This document shows positions 49,858-62,900 of a stretch of DNA of 64,000 bases, piece by piece. A model generated the notes under the pieces. The model was given only the letters and a program-made list of their open reading frames with translations. It did no database searches and was not told the origin of the DNA. A program made the position numbers and the translations under genes. Within the stretch, counting starts at the first letter, position 1. Every line of letters begins with the position of its first letter. The stretch is from Membranipora membranacea (lineage: Eukaryota; Bryozoa; Gymnolaemata; Cheilostomatida; Membraniporidae): assembly GCA_914767715.1 (NCBI GenBank), contig OU612071.1, positions 7,795,493 through 7,859,492 of the forward strand, given 5' to 3'.

Positions 49858-52800
49858 GAATGATCTCAAATTGCTGGGCCCTACGAAATAGAAGAGGGAA
49901 TATTCCTCATCAAACTATCAAACTCTTATCTTTCTTGCGACTGGAACCGACTAGGAAATATGCACATGCATGCACAAGTCAACACATCCCCCTAGTAACC
50001 AACCCGTGTCATAAAGTGGGCCCACATTAGTATAAAAATATACAGGCATCTGACATAAAATAATGAGGATTGATATATGTGCCATTCAGTTGATGCCAAG
50101 GACAAAATAATATTTCCATTAATAGACCTGGAATGTATATTTTTGAAATACCCTGAAACCATGTAAATATCAATCTTACTGTACAGATATTAGTCTCAGA
50201 TACTGCCACTAAGAGCCCCTGTATGCAACTGTAAATTATGGTTATATTTAACTTTTATTATAAGCCTTCCAATCAGAGCGGTGCCATGGATAGAGCATTG
50301 GCCCTTCAATAAGGAGGTTCCCTGCTTGATTCCAAACATATCAGGCCCACAGTGTAGTTAAGGCCAGATTGTTGTCCAAGATGAGAAATTTTGCTTATAA
50401 TCTACATTACAAAAATCCCTCCCCTGCCTGGGAGTTGGGACCTTTAGCATGCTAAGCCAAAGCCATGCAGCTGAGCTACGCCTCACTGATGTTCCCTGGG
50501 TGCATATACACAATACACAATACACAACTGTTTTGTTTTAGCACATTTCCAACATTCTATCACAAGCAAGCAAATGCACAGCATAACGTCCAGGTGATGA
50601 TCTCCATACAAGTAGTTGTGGTATGCTCTAACCACAAGATTACGCTATGAAATATTTTGTGAGCAGTGACATCGAAAAATGTTTGCATTTGTCTGGCAAA
50701 CTGTGGTATGATACTATGAGCAAGCATTGATCATTAAACCAAGGAGTTACTCCTTGATTAAACTAAGATACCAATCATCAATCGTACAACAAAGAATCAA
50801 ACAGTCTTCCTAACCTGATGGTGTTGCCTTGATGCCAGCCAAGGATGTGGCTAAATAAAACGCACAGCCTAGCAGCAAACAATTAGCGGCAGTCATAGGT
50901 ATACGTGATAAAAATTACCGATCCCCCATCCCCTCATCTAGCCAGACTAACATACCAAACCTCACGGTAAATGTAAACTACGCGTCAAATGATAATCTCT
51001 CATATCAGCAACTCCTAACGTCAGAGTTAACATGACTAAACTAAATCTAAATCAGAACTCGATAATGTCTTTGCCAGACACTATATTACTATGATTTATT
51101 TGCTGAATATGGAGAAAATAGAATAGTGAATATGGAGAGAAAACTATTAATATATTTATATATATATATATATATATACTTTCAGAGAAAATTTAGCTCA
51201 ATTACTGACACCACGTGTAAATAAGGAAGTCACAGTAGTATAATAAGTTGCAAAAAAATGTTCACATTTTCATATAACAAGTTTCATAAGACAGCTAACA
51301 TCAAGTAAAGAAAACACAGCCTAATCGCTTGTAGAAGCGTCATCTATGCAACAAAATTTCGGCCACTTGAATTAAACAGAGAGGCAGGCATAGGGAGTGG
51401 GAGTCGTTGGAGCAGCTTCTTGAGATGAAGTCGTTCCCTGGGGAGAAGTGTGAAGGCTTTGTATTGGCGATAGATTAATCGATCTCTGTTCAAGCACGGT
51501 ACTATTTTGTCGAAACGCAATAGGTCCAGTCAGTCTAAGATGTCCACTGAGATCTCCCATCTATAAAAAAAACAACACCATACAGAGAATTACCTCACCA
51601 GTTTATTCAATGGTGACCATGAAACAGAAGATAAAAACAAATGCTGAAACCATTTTCACGGGTATTGCCCATCAGGCTACACTAGGAGCAATAGGAGGTC
51701 ATACTGAAACTCAAAATGCAATTATGTGCAAAGTGATGTTGAGGCCTTAGCTGAAACAGTACGAGCCAGTGAAATTTTCAAATTAGGTTGCAGTATGTGA
51801 CTGCTTCAAACAATAATACAAACAATACAAACAATATTATAAATGATGAAGCTATTTAACTTGGGAAAATTCTCTGCTGGTAAACCAAAAAGAACATCAG
51901 AAATTTAAGTTGCAGTCTGACGTTAGCAAATCAGCAGCAAAAATGTGTACACTTTCTGTGCTTACGAAATGTAATTCATATATTCTAAGGTTTAAGTTTG
52001 AGGCAAGAGCTTAGCGATATGTTTTTTTCGTCGTGTTTTATTGACGGCTCTCGATTTCATATGTCCATCATATCTCCCAATCACAGACACTGTAATGCAC
52101 AGTCTCAAAGCTTTATTTCCAAGTGGCTATTGCTGTTCTGTGGTAAAGTAGGCTGCTATCAGAAGCTACATGTTGCTGTATAGTTCTCAAAAAATCCACA
52201 TATTGAAGGTAAAGTAATACTTCCGATGTAATTGTCTCATATGGCATTATTTAGCAGATGCATTGAGGCAGCGTTTGGCAGCCAGTTTGAATTTTTGTAT
52301 TTCTCAGCTGCGTACTGGCTTGAAGTTGATTCAGTTATGTCTTGTAAGGTCTTGTGAGGTGATTCATTGATAGAAGTGGACTTGTTGTTGTTGTTATTAA
52401 ATTGGTTGAACTAACCACATACTAGTCATTATTTGAATGGCTGTGGTCAAATATTGATTTAACATTAAACTGTGAAATAGGCTAAAATCATATAGTTTTG
52501 CTAGCAATCCTAGAATATTTTTGTCGGTTACAAATGCATTTTTCATGTTAGCTTCTTAGCACAGATAGTGATAAACCCCTCTTTTTCATGACAGTAATCC
52601 TTAGAATATGGGCTACATTTTGATATAAGTTTCATCCCAGTCAAAGACTGTGCATAGAAATACTCGAATATAATTGTGTAGTTTTATTGTCGGAGATTAC
52701 TTCGGCTGTGAGATGAAACACACACAGTATTTGTGTGCATATCGGATCACTCTCAACATGATAAAAATCTCCCCAGCAGCCAGTTATATTATTTATAAAG

Positions 52801-55800
52801 TGAAGCACTCAAAGTTAAATAATACCGGCTTCATTTTTAGTAGCTGCAAATAAAAGTATTAGACAGTGTGTCTATTGACAGAGAGGTGTTACTAAGTTTT
52901 ATACCCAGCATGAAAAGAAGGTCAATCTTTGACTGTATTATCTCAGTGTGATCCCTGTTGAACACTGACACAGTGTACTGTAGTAGCCGAAATGTTATTG
53001 GAAATGATCATAGGATGCCACCAAACTCTCCCCTAATAAACAAAAATGGACCTGCAGGCTCTTTGATCTATTTTTATCATTCAAAAATAATTGTGATGTT
53101 GCTTTTCTGAGACAGATAGAGCTACATGGCTTTTGTTCATGGTACCACTGAAACTGAACTAAATTTGTTTTGAATTCCCCGGTTCCACACATTGCTGATA
53201 AGCTGATAAGGGTGATGTAGTCGGGATTTATAGTGGATTATCTATGTCATGTTAGATTTTTTCCTCCCTGCAGGCAGGCGATAATCAATTCATGTTTGAG
53301 AATGCTGTCAGGGCTCCATGAAATGTTAATAAAGTTTTGTTATCTCTGATAAAAACAAAAACGAATTCGCAAAAATGGTTTCAGGTATATTCAGACGCAA
53401 GGCCAATTTTGTCACTGGAGCTAAGAACATCAATGTGTAGCAGCGACCAAGTTCAAACCTTGACAGAACACCGCCATCTGCATCCTACAGACGTGATTGA
53501 TCACAATAGTTAAATTGGAAAGGAGTCGTCAATAATATACAGACAATGCTACTTTCACTAAAATTACCTGTATTGCAATGTTCCCGTTAACCTGGTCACG
53601 CTATGAAATCCAGAGAACTGTGTTACACATAACGCCACGTGACTTTGATATAGCCTGTGATTTTTGTCAGTGGGTGGGGGTGGGCGAAAAGAGAAGAATG
53701 AGTATAGGGGGGAACCATCAATGTGTTTTCGATGTGTTTTTTTTCACAGCAACGTGATTAATCACATTAAAGTAAACTGAATAATATGCCCAGCCATGGA
53801 ATTGCAAAAACAGTTGATGTAATATGTCAATTGAAATGTGATAACGACTAAACCTATACTAATAGTTATTGTTATAGTTATTGGGGGTGGTGTGTGAAAC
53901 TATCAAAAAGTATTTGGTCTTGAGAGAGCCGAAACGACCATGACTTAATTCACTTTTTGACATGAAGTTTAAAGCAAAATTGACTGAATTTTTACCACAT
54001 TTGCTGGTTTAATTTCTAATGATACATTATTTTTCCCCACATGGTCTCAGTCGGGTTACCACGTAGATGTCACTAGTATGCATTGTGATTTGTGTAAAAA
54101 AAACAAATCAAAAAAGGATCATGAGATTACATTGATGGTTCCCCCCTATCTCTTTCACCCATCTCCCACCCCCACCCACTGACAAAAATCACCGGCTATA
54201 TCAAAGTCACGTGGCCTTATGGTGTTACAAGTTACATTAAAATATTCCTATAATAGAGACCAATTCAATATGTGAGAAGATAAGTTGCAGGAAAAAGTAG
54301 CTCTATGTAAGGCCTAGTGTTTTGTAAATCTTTAGTGATTGCAGCTGCGCCAGAAATTCTTCTGCGCCTCATGTCCTCAGCCTAGAGATATATGAAAGAC
54401 CCATCATAGCATTTAGAAATGGAAAAAAACCGATAAAACGTTACTTACCATGAAGAAAGTAACGATATGTTCATCATAGCATGGATGCCCGAATGATGTC
54501 AATGCCCTTAACAAAAACATTATGGACACTACCGCTACAAGTTCATAGCCGCCAAAAACAAATTGATTTGTAAAGGCTCATAAAATAGGTAAGCATCCAT
54601 TCAGCAACTTTGTATTTAGGGCTAATGAGTGGCACTGTGAAAAGGGCAGGCTCCGTCTCAAGAATCAGAACCTGTTTTTGCTTGTTCTTTGTATACATGC
54701 AGCGAAACGGCGGTCTGGCAGCGAAAGCTTCACTTCTCAGTTGGATATGTCGTATTATATGGTGTCAATGCTCGCGTAAAAAAATGATGACTTTCAATGA
54801 ATGTTTAAAACTGGCAACTTCAACATAGAACAACAATTTAATACTAGGCCTGCGACTGTCATCGTACTTATCATGCAATCGGTACATCCTCCGCTGACCT
54901 GATATCATCATGAGACTCGATATGTCTGGTGTTGTATTTATTTGGTAAGATGAGAACATACAAATTTCCTAGCTCGTAAAAGTCGATTCAATCTATGTCA
55001 GCAAGTCAGAATACAATCGTTCTCAATTTATTGCAACTTCCCTATCCAATTCTCAGTGGTTGCTGCAGCAGCAATTTAAAGTCTTCCCGGAGCTGCCAGC
55101 CTGAATACTGTAGAATGACTATCACTACTAGACAGTCTTGCATAATAGGCAGTACTGTAACAATCAGTAGCCTCAATCTAGCATGATCTGCAAGCGTGAT
55201 CAACAAGTGCTCAATCGACCATGAATTAACACACCGCTTCAATTATAACATATACTGCATTCATTAGGCAGGCGTGCTACAATATTAACTATCATTGCAA
55301 AAGTAATGGCTAGAAAATTTATCGTGAAAAATGGATGATGGCCACCTATGAAAGCCTGTAACTCCCCTGTTATGGAACCAAATGACATAAGATTGAAAAT
55401 GTACAGAAGATAAATATGTGTCGTCTGAGAAAAATCCATAGTAATGAGTTCATAAGGAATTAAATTAGGTCGGTTGAAGGCATGTTTTTTGACCCTAAAA
55501 ATACCCTTTTTTCACCCAAAAGTGATTAAAATTTTAGGTCAACCCTCATGAAAGACAAAATGTACAAAGACCCATTGAAAAACCTTTCAAATGATAGCTC
55601 AAATATCCAAATCGGACAACAACTGTTCAAATTATCGCAGGTGGGTTAATCCCCATTGAAGTCTATGTGATGCAAAGAAGTCACAGATCTGACTTTAACT
55701 ACACTGTGGGGTGTCAGAAAGAGCATCCGTCCTTAAATGCTCCTGTGCCCCGTCATGATCCATACCATAGTTCGGTACTGATACCAGCAATAACACAATA

Positions 55801-55860
55801 CCAAGTCACATTGAGATTTCTCAGCACAAAGTATCAATGTTCAGAAGCTGTGTCGTAACA
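49858..55860. repeat. Duplicated block Z, copy 3 (Z3)
   Basis: Nearly identical to Z4 over their shared length, closer than either is to Z2 or Z1, so this duplication is the most recent. It includes a TA dinucleotide tract near 51155-51178. Confidence 0.88.
51372..54576 (-). CDS. Z-gene copy 3, unrecognised membrane-like protein, partial
   Basis: Visible exons on the minus strand: 54576-54449 (128 bases, donor GTAAGT), 54381-54301 (81 bases), and last exon 51560-51372 (acceptor TTTTTATAG). The first encodes a hydrophobic stretch (YELVAVVSIMFLLRAL) then GHPCYDEHIV. The second is basic (AEDMRRRRISGAAAITKDL). The last is Ser/Thr/Pro/Gln-rich and ends PYACLSV. That arrangement suggests a membrane protein with a disordered tail. 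The donor of the 81-base exon is changed from GT to CT here, so this copy may be damaged too. Middle exons could not be fixed; 53510-53400 is a weak candidate. Confidence 0.4.
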
Positions 55861-57148
55861 AAGTACACTTTATGACACGGATCGGTTACTAGGGGGATGT
55901 GTTGACTTGTGCATGCATGTGCATGTTTCCTAGTCGGTTCCAGTTGCAGGAAAGATAAGAGTTTGATGAGATATATTCCCTCTTCAATTTCGTAGGGCCC
56001 AGCAATTTGAGATCATTCTAAAAGGGTCAGATTGCTTACCTGATGCATGCTTCAATGGCATTGTCCCACTATGAAGATAATCAGATTTACCAGGTTACAA
56101 TGATGGTAATGACATATCATGCTCCTTTTGTTTGGGACCTGATAAAATTCCGTTTGCGGACAACAGTTGATATTTGAGGTGTTGATAGATATAACATACC
56201 AAGTTTGCAATTAAAGGTACACTAAAACTTTTGTTCATATTTTGTTGTCATTCTTTTTTCATAATCATGGAAATAGTGGAAATATTGGTTATCCTGCACC
56301 AGACACCTGGTTTCAGGCTTCCAATTCTCCATTTTGTAACAATCACTTTAAATAATCATATATATTTGAGCCAAATTTGAGACCTACTCGTCGACTTTGA
56401 TACGACACAGCCATTGAAAGGCTTATAAACTCATGTTTATCTTTTGTCTCGATACTCTGTGCTGAGAAATCTCAATGTGGCTTGGTATTGTGTTATTGCT
56501 GGTATCAGTACCGAACTACGGTATGGATCATGATGGGGCACAGGATCATTTGAGGACGGATGCTCTTTCTGACACCCTGATATGTTTGGAATCAAGCAGG
56601 GAACCTCCTTATTGAAAGACCCATGCTCTATCCATTGCATCGCTCTGATTGGAAGGCTTATAATAAAAGTTAAGTATAACCATAATTTACAGTTGCATAC
56701 AGGGGCTCTTAGTGGCAGTATCTGGGACCAATATCTGTACATGAAGATTGATATTTACATGGTTTCAGGGTATTTCAAAACTATACATTCCAGGTCTATT
56801 AATGGAAATATTATTTTGTCCTTGGCAACAACTGAATGGCACATATATCAATCCTCATTATTTTATGTCAGATGCCTGTATATTTTTAAACTAATGCGGG
56901 CCCGCTTTATGACACGGCGGATTGGTTACTAGGGGGATGTGTTGACTTGTGCATGCATGTGCATGTTTCCTAGTCACTTCCAGTTGCAGAAATAGCAAAA
57001 CTCATAATATTATATATATTTAAGAAAACGCTTATATCCAACTACTGGGCTGTGACATCTCACATGCTTGGTTGCCATCAAATTCCTGAAAAACTTGGTG
57101 GCATCCGGCTTCCATAAAACCAAGTCGTTACCATAATTTTATCGCCTG

Positions 57149-57166
57149 ACACCTGACCGCAGGTGT
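57149..57166 (+). promoter_or_regulatory. E-box palindrome upstream of gene E
   Basis: ACACCTG-ACCG-CAGGTGT. TATAAATG follows at 57237-57244 and the 5' exon ends at 57309. Confidence 0.55.
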
Positions 57167-57576
57167 CATCTATTTAGGCACCCTAACAGAAACTTGTATT
57201 TTATACTTTAGACTCGGAATATGCAATTGACACGACTATAAATGTGGACATCATAATGAAGATAAGCATAAACTCTTCATCTGTTTACGTGAATCAGCAC
57301 ATAACCGAGGTAAGTGAGCTACGATTTGTTTTATTTCTTTGTTTTTGTTGTTTTAAAATGTGTACAGACAATGACAATTGATATTGTGTTATTCGAAAGT
57401 TCAACATTTAAGCTATTCATTTAAACTTGTGTTCAACCAGTGCAAGGAAGACTGTTTTTCTGGATACCAGTGCTCATAATACACTCTTGACTGTTCACTG
57501 GGATCGAGTGGATCAATTTTAATGCTTTATGCGTTGTTAAACCTTCACTGTTTTCATTTGTTGAAGGAAAGACCAG

Positions 57577-59160
57577 ATGAGACCTAACATGATTATTGCA
57601 GCAGTCGTTCTGCTAATGTTTGGTGCAGTTGCGAAAGCAGTAAGTAATCAATATAATATACTTCCCCGTAAAAGATGACAAGTTCAACCATAACAATCAG
57701 ATTACTGTATTTGGAACATAGTTTATCTATTATGTAGTTGAATGATTTCTGAAATTTGATGACACAACTAACAACACAATAAATGCTGGCTCGTATTATT
57801 TTTATTAAAGTGCATTTTGACGACTGTTCATGTCAAAGCAATCTCATAGCATTTAAAAAAAAGTAAATTAAATTGTACATAAAAATTATTGAATGATACC
57901 CAATTGCCAAGTGTGACATCCCAGGATTTAGAATGGTCTATAACATATTATCTCCCCTGCGAACAGGTTAATATTAAAATGATGATCCACTGGCAGTCCT
58001 CCAGTTGCTATACTTACGCCAGAATCTATCACAAAAGATTATTGGTCATAGGTAGTCTAGTCAACAACTTATCGGTGTCAATCTGTCACAAGAGGATAAA
58101 AACTCTAAAAACTTCTAGCTAGACCCATGCTATCGAGTAGATCCTTCAATTTTGTTGTGCCATTAGTGCCAACTTAGTTTTTTGTCCATCGCTATGAGAT
58201 TGCTTTGACATGAACAGTGGTCAATATGTACTTTCCTGTATGGCAGGATTAACTCAGACATAATCATTTGTTTCAATAATACCCTTTCCTTCACAAGTTG
58301 TTAACAATTGCTTTTGCTCATTGTTTCAAGATTCTTTGTTGCATTCAAATTCTTGCATTTTTATCACCTGACTATGTTGGTTGAAATTTCTGACTCACTC
58401 TTTAAATCAAAATTCAAATAACAAAATGCCTCACTTTGAATAAGTTACATGTTACCTTACTACCAATCACTGCAAACATAACCTTTTAAGGACAGATGAT
58501 ATGATTTACTGATAATTATATTTATTGATACCCCTATAGATAAGATGTTTTATCACAAGGTTGTTCATCTTATTCCTATTTCTCCCCGAACAATTTGCCA
58601 ACCGCTCATTCTACAAAGCCTATCAAATGTCTGTACATAGAATTCAATTTTATGTAAGAAATGTTGCAAAGTGATGAGGCGACCGCCTTTCAGACTCAGT
58701 TTGAACATTGTTCATATCATAAAGATAATCAGTGAGGAGATATACCTTGTTTTTATAGTATCTAAGTCAAAAATAGACATTTATGTCTTAAGTGCGATCT
58801 TCATCTGACGCCGTAAAATGTTATAACATGCTTTTGTAAGGAATTTTTGCATACTGATATTGTTTTATGATTTTTTTAGGACCAATAAAAAGACTTATTT
58901 TCTATTGAAAATTAGCTTCCAAATAAAAATCGATAAAAACAATGTCGATAATGATACTTGGTTGTACACATCAAGTATCTGCCTCAATTGCTCTTGTCCC
59001 TAATCCATAAATAACAATACTCATTGGCAGATATCAATGTTTTACTCGGACTCTATTTCTCTTGCAGGAGAAAGAATGTGCATCTGTTTGCTCACCATCG
59101 GTCAAAACAGATGATGGAGAGGTGAAAGTGAATTGCAGCATAACTTGTGTAGTCACATAA
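57577..59160 (+). CDS. Secreted Cys-rich peptide gene E
   Basis: Coding exons are 57577-57639 and 59068-59160, phase 0. The signal peptide equals that of A, C and D; the mature peptide equals that of C (Glu at position 3, Val at 7). Splice sites and poly(A) signal (near 59214) are intact. The intron contains the MITE at 57827-58224. Unlike A and C it has no minus-strand partner gene upstream; the sequence before it is SINE-rich flank. Confidence 0.85.
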
Positions 59161-59929
59161 TAATTCTTATGTTTTATGACTTGTAATGAAACTAACAGAA
59201 CTCAGAAAACTTAAATAAACGTGAATTTATATGCGTACCAAACAATACGTTTTTGATGGTACTACTGATGATGAAAAGTTCCAGATTGGCTGTGGACAAC
59301 CAGCAGCCTTTTTGTGGGTGTGTCCTAATATACAATACATTGTGGCCTTAAAACGCCCATCAAATTATGATTTGAATTACCAAAGCTGTTTTTCCAGTTA
59401 GTCAGCTTTAAAACAAGCCCCAAAAAATTACCCTCTTAGACCATCAGAAGTTTGGGTTCACATAAGAGCATCTGTCCTTAGCAGCACAGAGTATCGAGAT
59501 AAACGATAAACATGAGTTTATAAGCCTTTCAATGGCTGTGTCGTAACAAAGTCAACGAGTATGTTTCAAATTTGGCTCAAATATATATGATTATTTAAAG
59601 TGATTGTTACAAAATGGAGAATTGGAAGCCTGAAACCGGGTGTTTGGTGCAGGATAACCAATATCTGCACTATTTCCATGATTATGAAAAAAGAATGAAA
59701 AGAAAATATGAACAAAGGTTTTAGTGTACCTTTATTGCAAACTTGGTATGTTATATCTATAAACACCTCAAAAATCAACTGTTGTCTGAAAATAGTACTT
59801 TAATCAGGTCCCAAACAAAAGGGGCATGGTATGTTATTACCATCATTGTAACCTGGTAAACTTGGTTATCTTCAAATTGGGACAATACCATTGAAGCATG
59901 CATCAGGTAAGCAATCTGACCCTTTTAGA

Positions 59930-62900
59930 ATGATCTCAAATTGCTGGGCCCTACGAAATAGAAGAGGGAATATTCCTCATCAAACTATCAAACTCTTATC
60001 TTTCTTGCGACTGGAACCGACTAGGAAATATGCACATGCATGCACAAGTCAACACATCACCCTAGTAACCAACCCGTGTCATAAAGTGGGCCCACATTAG
60101 TATAAAAATATACAGGCATCTGACATAAAATAATGAGGATTGATATATGTGCCATTCAGTTGTTGCCAAGGACAAAATAATATTTCCATTAATAGACCTG
60201 GAATGTATATTTTTGAAATACCCTGAAACCATGTAAATATCAATCTTACTGTACAGATATTAGTCTCAGATACTGCCACTAAGAGCCCCTGTATGCAACT
60301 GTAAATTATGGTTATATTTAACTTTTATTATAAGCCTTCCAATCAGAGCGGTGCGATGGATAGAGCATTGGCCCTTCAATAAGGAGGTTCCCTGCTTGAT
60401 TCCAAACATATCAGGCCCACAGTGTAGTTAAGGCCAGATTGTTGTCCAAGATGAGAAATTTTGCTTATAATCTCAATTACAAAAATCCCTCCCCTGACTG
60501 GGAGTTGGGACCTTTAGCATGCTAAGCCAAAGCCATGCAGCTGAGCTAAGCCTCACTGATGTTCCCTGGGTGCATATACACAATACACAATACACAACTG
60601 TTTTGTTTTAGCACATTTCCAACATTCTATCACAAGCAAGCAAATGCACAGCATAACGTCCAAGTGATGATCTCCATACAAGTAGTTGTGGTATGCTCTA
60701 ACCACAAGATTACGCTATGAATTATTTTGTGAGCAGTGACATCGAAAAATGTTTGCTTTTGTCTGGCAAACTGTGGTATGATACTATGAGCAAGCATTGA
60801 TCATTAAACCAAGGAGTTACTCCTTGATTAAACTAAGATACCAATCATCAATCGTACAAAAAAGAATCAAACAGTCTTCCTAACCTGATGGTGTTGCCTT
60901 GATGCCAGCCAAGGATGTGGCTAAATAAAACGCACAGCCTAGCAGCAAACAATTAGCGGCAGTCATAGGTATACGTGATAAAAACTACCGATCCCCCATC
61001 CCCTCATCTAGCCAGACTAACATACCAAACCTCACGGTAAATGTAAACTACGCGTCAAATGATAATCTCTCATATCAGCAACTCCTAACGTCAGAGTTAA
61101 CATGACTAAACTAAATCTAAATCAGAACTCGATAATGTCGTTGCCAGACACTATATTACTATGATTTATTTGCTGAATATGGAGAATATAGAATAGTGAA
61201 TATGGAGAGAAAACTATCAATATATTTATATATATATATATACTTTCAGAGAAAATTTAGCTCAATTACTGACACCACCTGTAAATAAGGAAGTCACAGT
61301 AGTATAATAAGTTGCAAAAAAATGTTCACATTTTCATATAACAAGTTTCATAAGACAGCTAACATCAAGTAAAGAAAACACAGCCTAATCGCTTGTAGAA
61401 GCGTCATCTATGCAACAAAATTTCGGCCACTTGAATTAAACAGAGAGGCAGGCATAGGGAGTGGGAGTCGTTGGAGCAGCTTCTTGAGATGAAGTCGTTC
61501 CCTGGGGAGAAGTGTGAAGGCTTTGTATTGGCGATAGATTAATCGATCTCGGTTCAAGCACGGTACTATTTTGTCGAAACGCAATAGGTCCAGTCAGTCT
61601 AAGATGTCCACTGAGATCTCCCATCTATAAAAAAAACAACACCATACAGAGAATTACCTCACCAGTTTATTCAATGGTGACCATGAAACAGAAGATAAAA
61701 ACAAATGCTGAAACCATTCTCACGGGTATTGCCCATCAGGCTACACTAGGAGCAATAGGAGGTCATACTGAAACTCAAAATGCAATTATGTGCAAAGTGA
61801 TGTTGAGGCCTTAGCTGAAACAGTAGGAGCCAGTGAAATTTTCAAATTAGGTTGCAGTATGTGACTGCTTCAAACAATAATACAAACAATACAAACAATA
61901 TTATAAATGATGAAGCTATTTAATTTGGGAAAATTCTCTGCTGGTAAACCAAAAAGAACATCAGAAATTTAAGTTGCAGTCTGACGTTAGCAAATCAGCA
62001 GCAAAAATGTGTACACTTTCTGTGCTTACGAAATGTAATTCATATATTCTAAGGTTTAAGTTTGAGGCAAGAGCTTAGCGATATGTTTTTTTCGTCGTGT
62101 TTTATTGACGGCTCTCGATTTCATATGTCCATCATATCTCCCAATCACAGACACTGTAATGCACAGCCTCAAAGCTTTATTTCCAAGTGGCTATTGCTGT
62201 TCTGTGGTAAAGTAGGCTGCTATCAGAAGCTACATGTTGCTGTATAGTTCTCAAAATATCCACATATTGAAGGTAAAGTAATACTTCCGATGTAATTGTC
62301 TCATATGGCATTATTTAGCAGATGCATTGAGGCAGCGTTTGGCAGCCAGTTTGAATTTTTGTATTTCTCAGCTGTGTACTGGCTTGAAGTTGATTCTGTT
62401 ATGTCTTGTAAGGTCTTGTGAGGTGATTCATTGATAGAAGTGGACTTGTTGTTGTTGTTATTAAATTGGTTGAACTAACCACATACTAGTCATTATTTGA
62501 ATGGCTGTGGTCAAATATTGATTTAACATTAAACTGTGAAATAGGCTAAAATCATATAGTTTTGCTAGCAATCCTAGAATAATTTTGTTGGTTACAAATG
62601 CATTTTTCATGTTAGCTTCTTAGCACAGATAGTGATAAACCCCTCTTTTTCATGACAGTAATCCTTAGAATATGGGCTACAATTTGATATAAGTTTCATC
62701 CCAGTCAAAGACTGTGCATAGAAATACTCGAATATAATTGTGTAGTTTTATTGTCGGAGATTACTTCGGCTGTGAGATGAAACACACACAGTATTTGTGT
62801 GCATATCGGATCACTCTCAACATGATAAAAATCTCCCCAGCAGCCAGTTATATTATTTATAAAGTGAAGCACTCAAAGTTAAATAATACCGGCTTCATTT

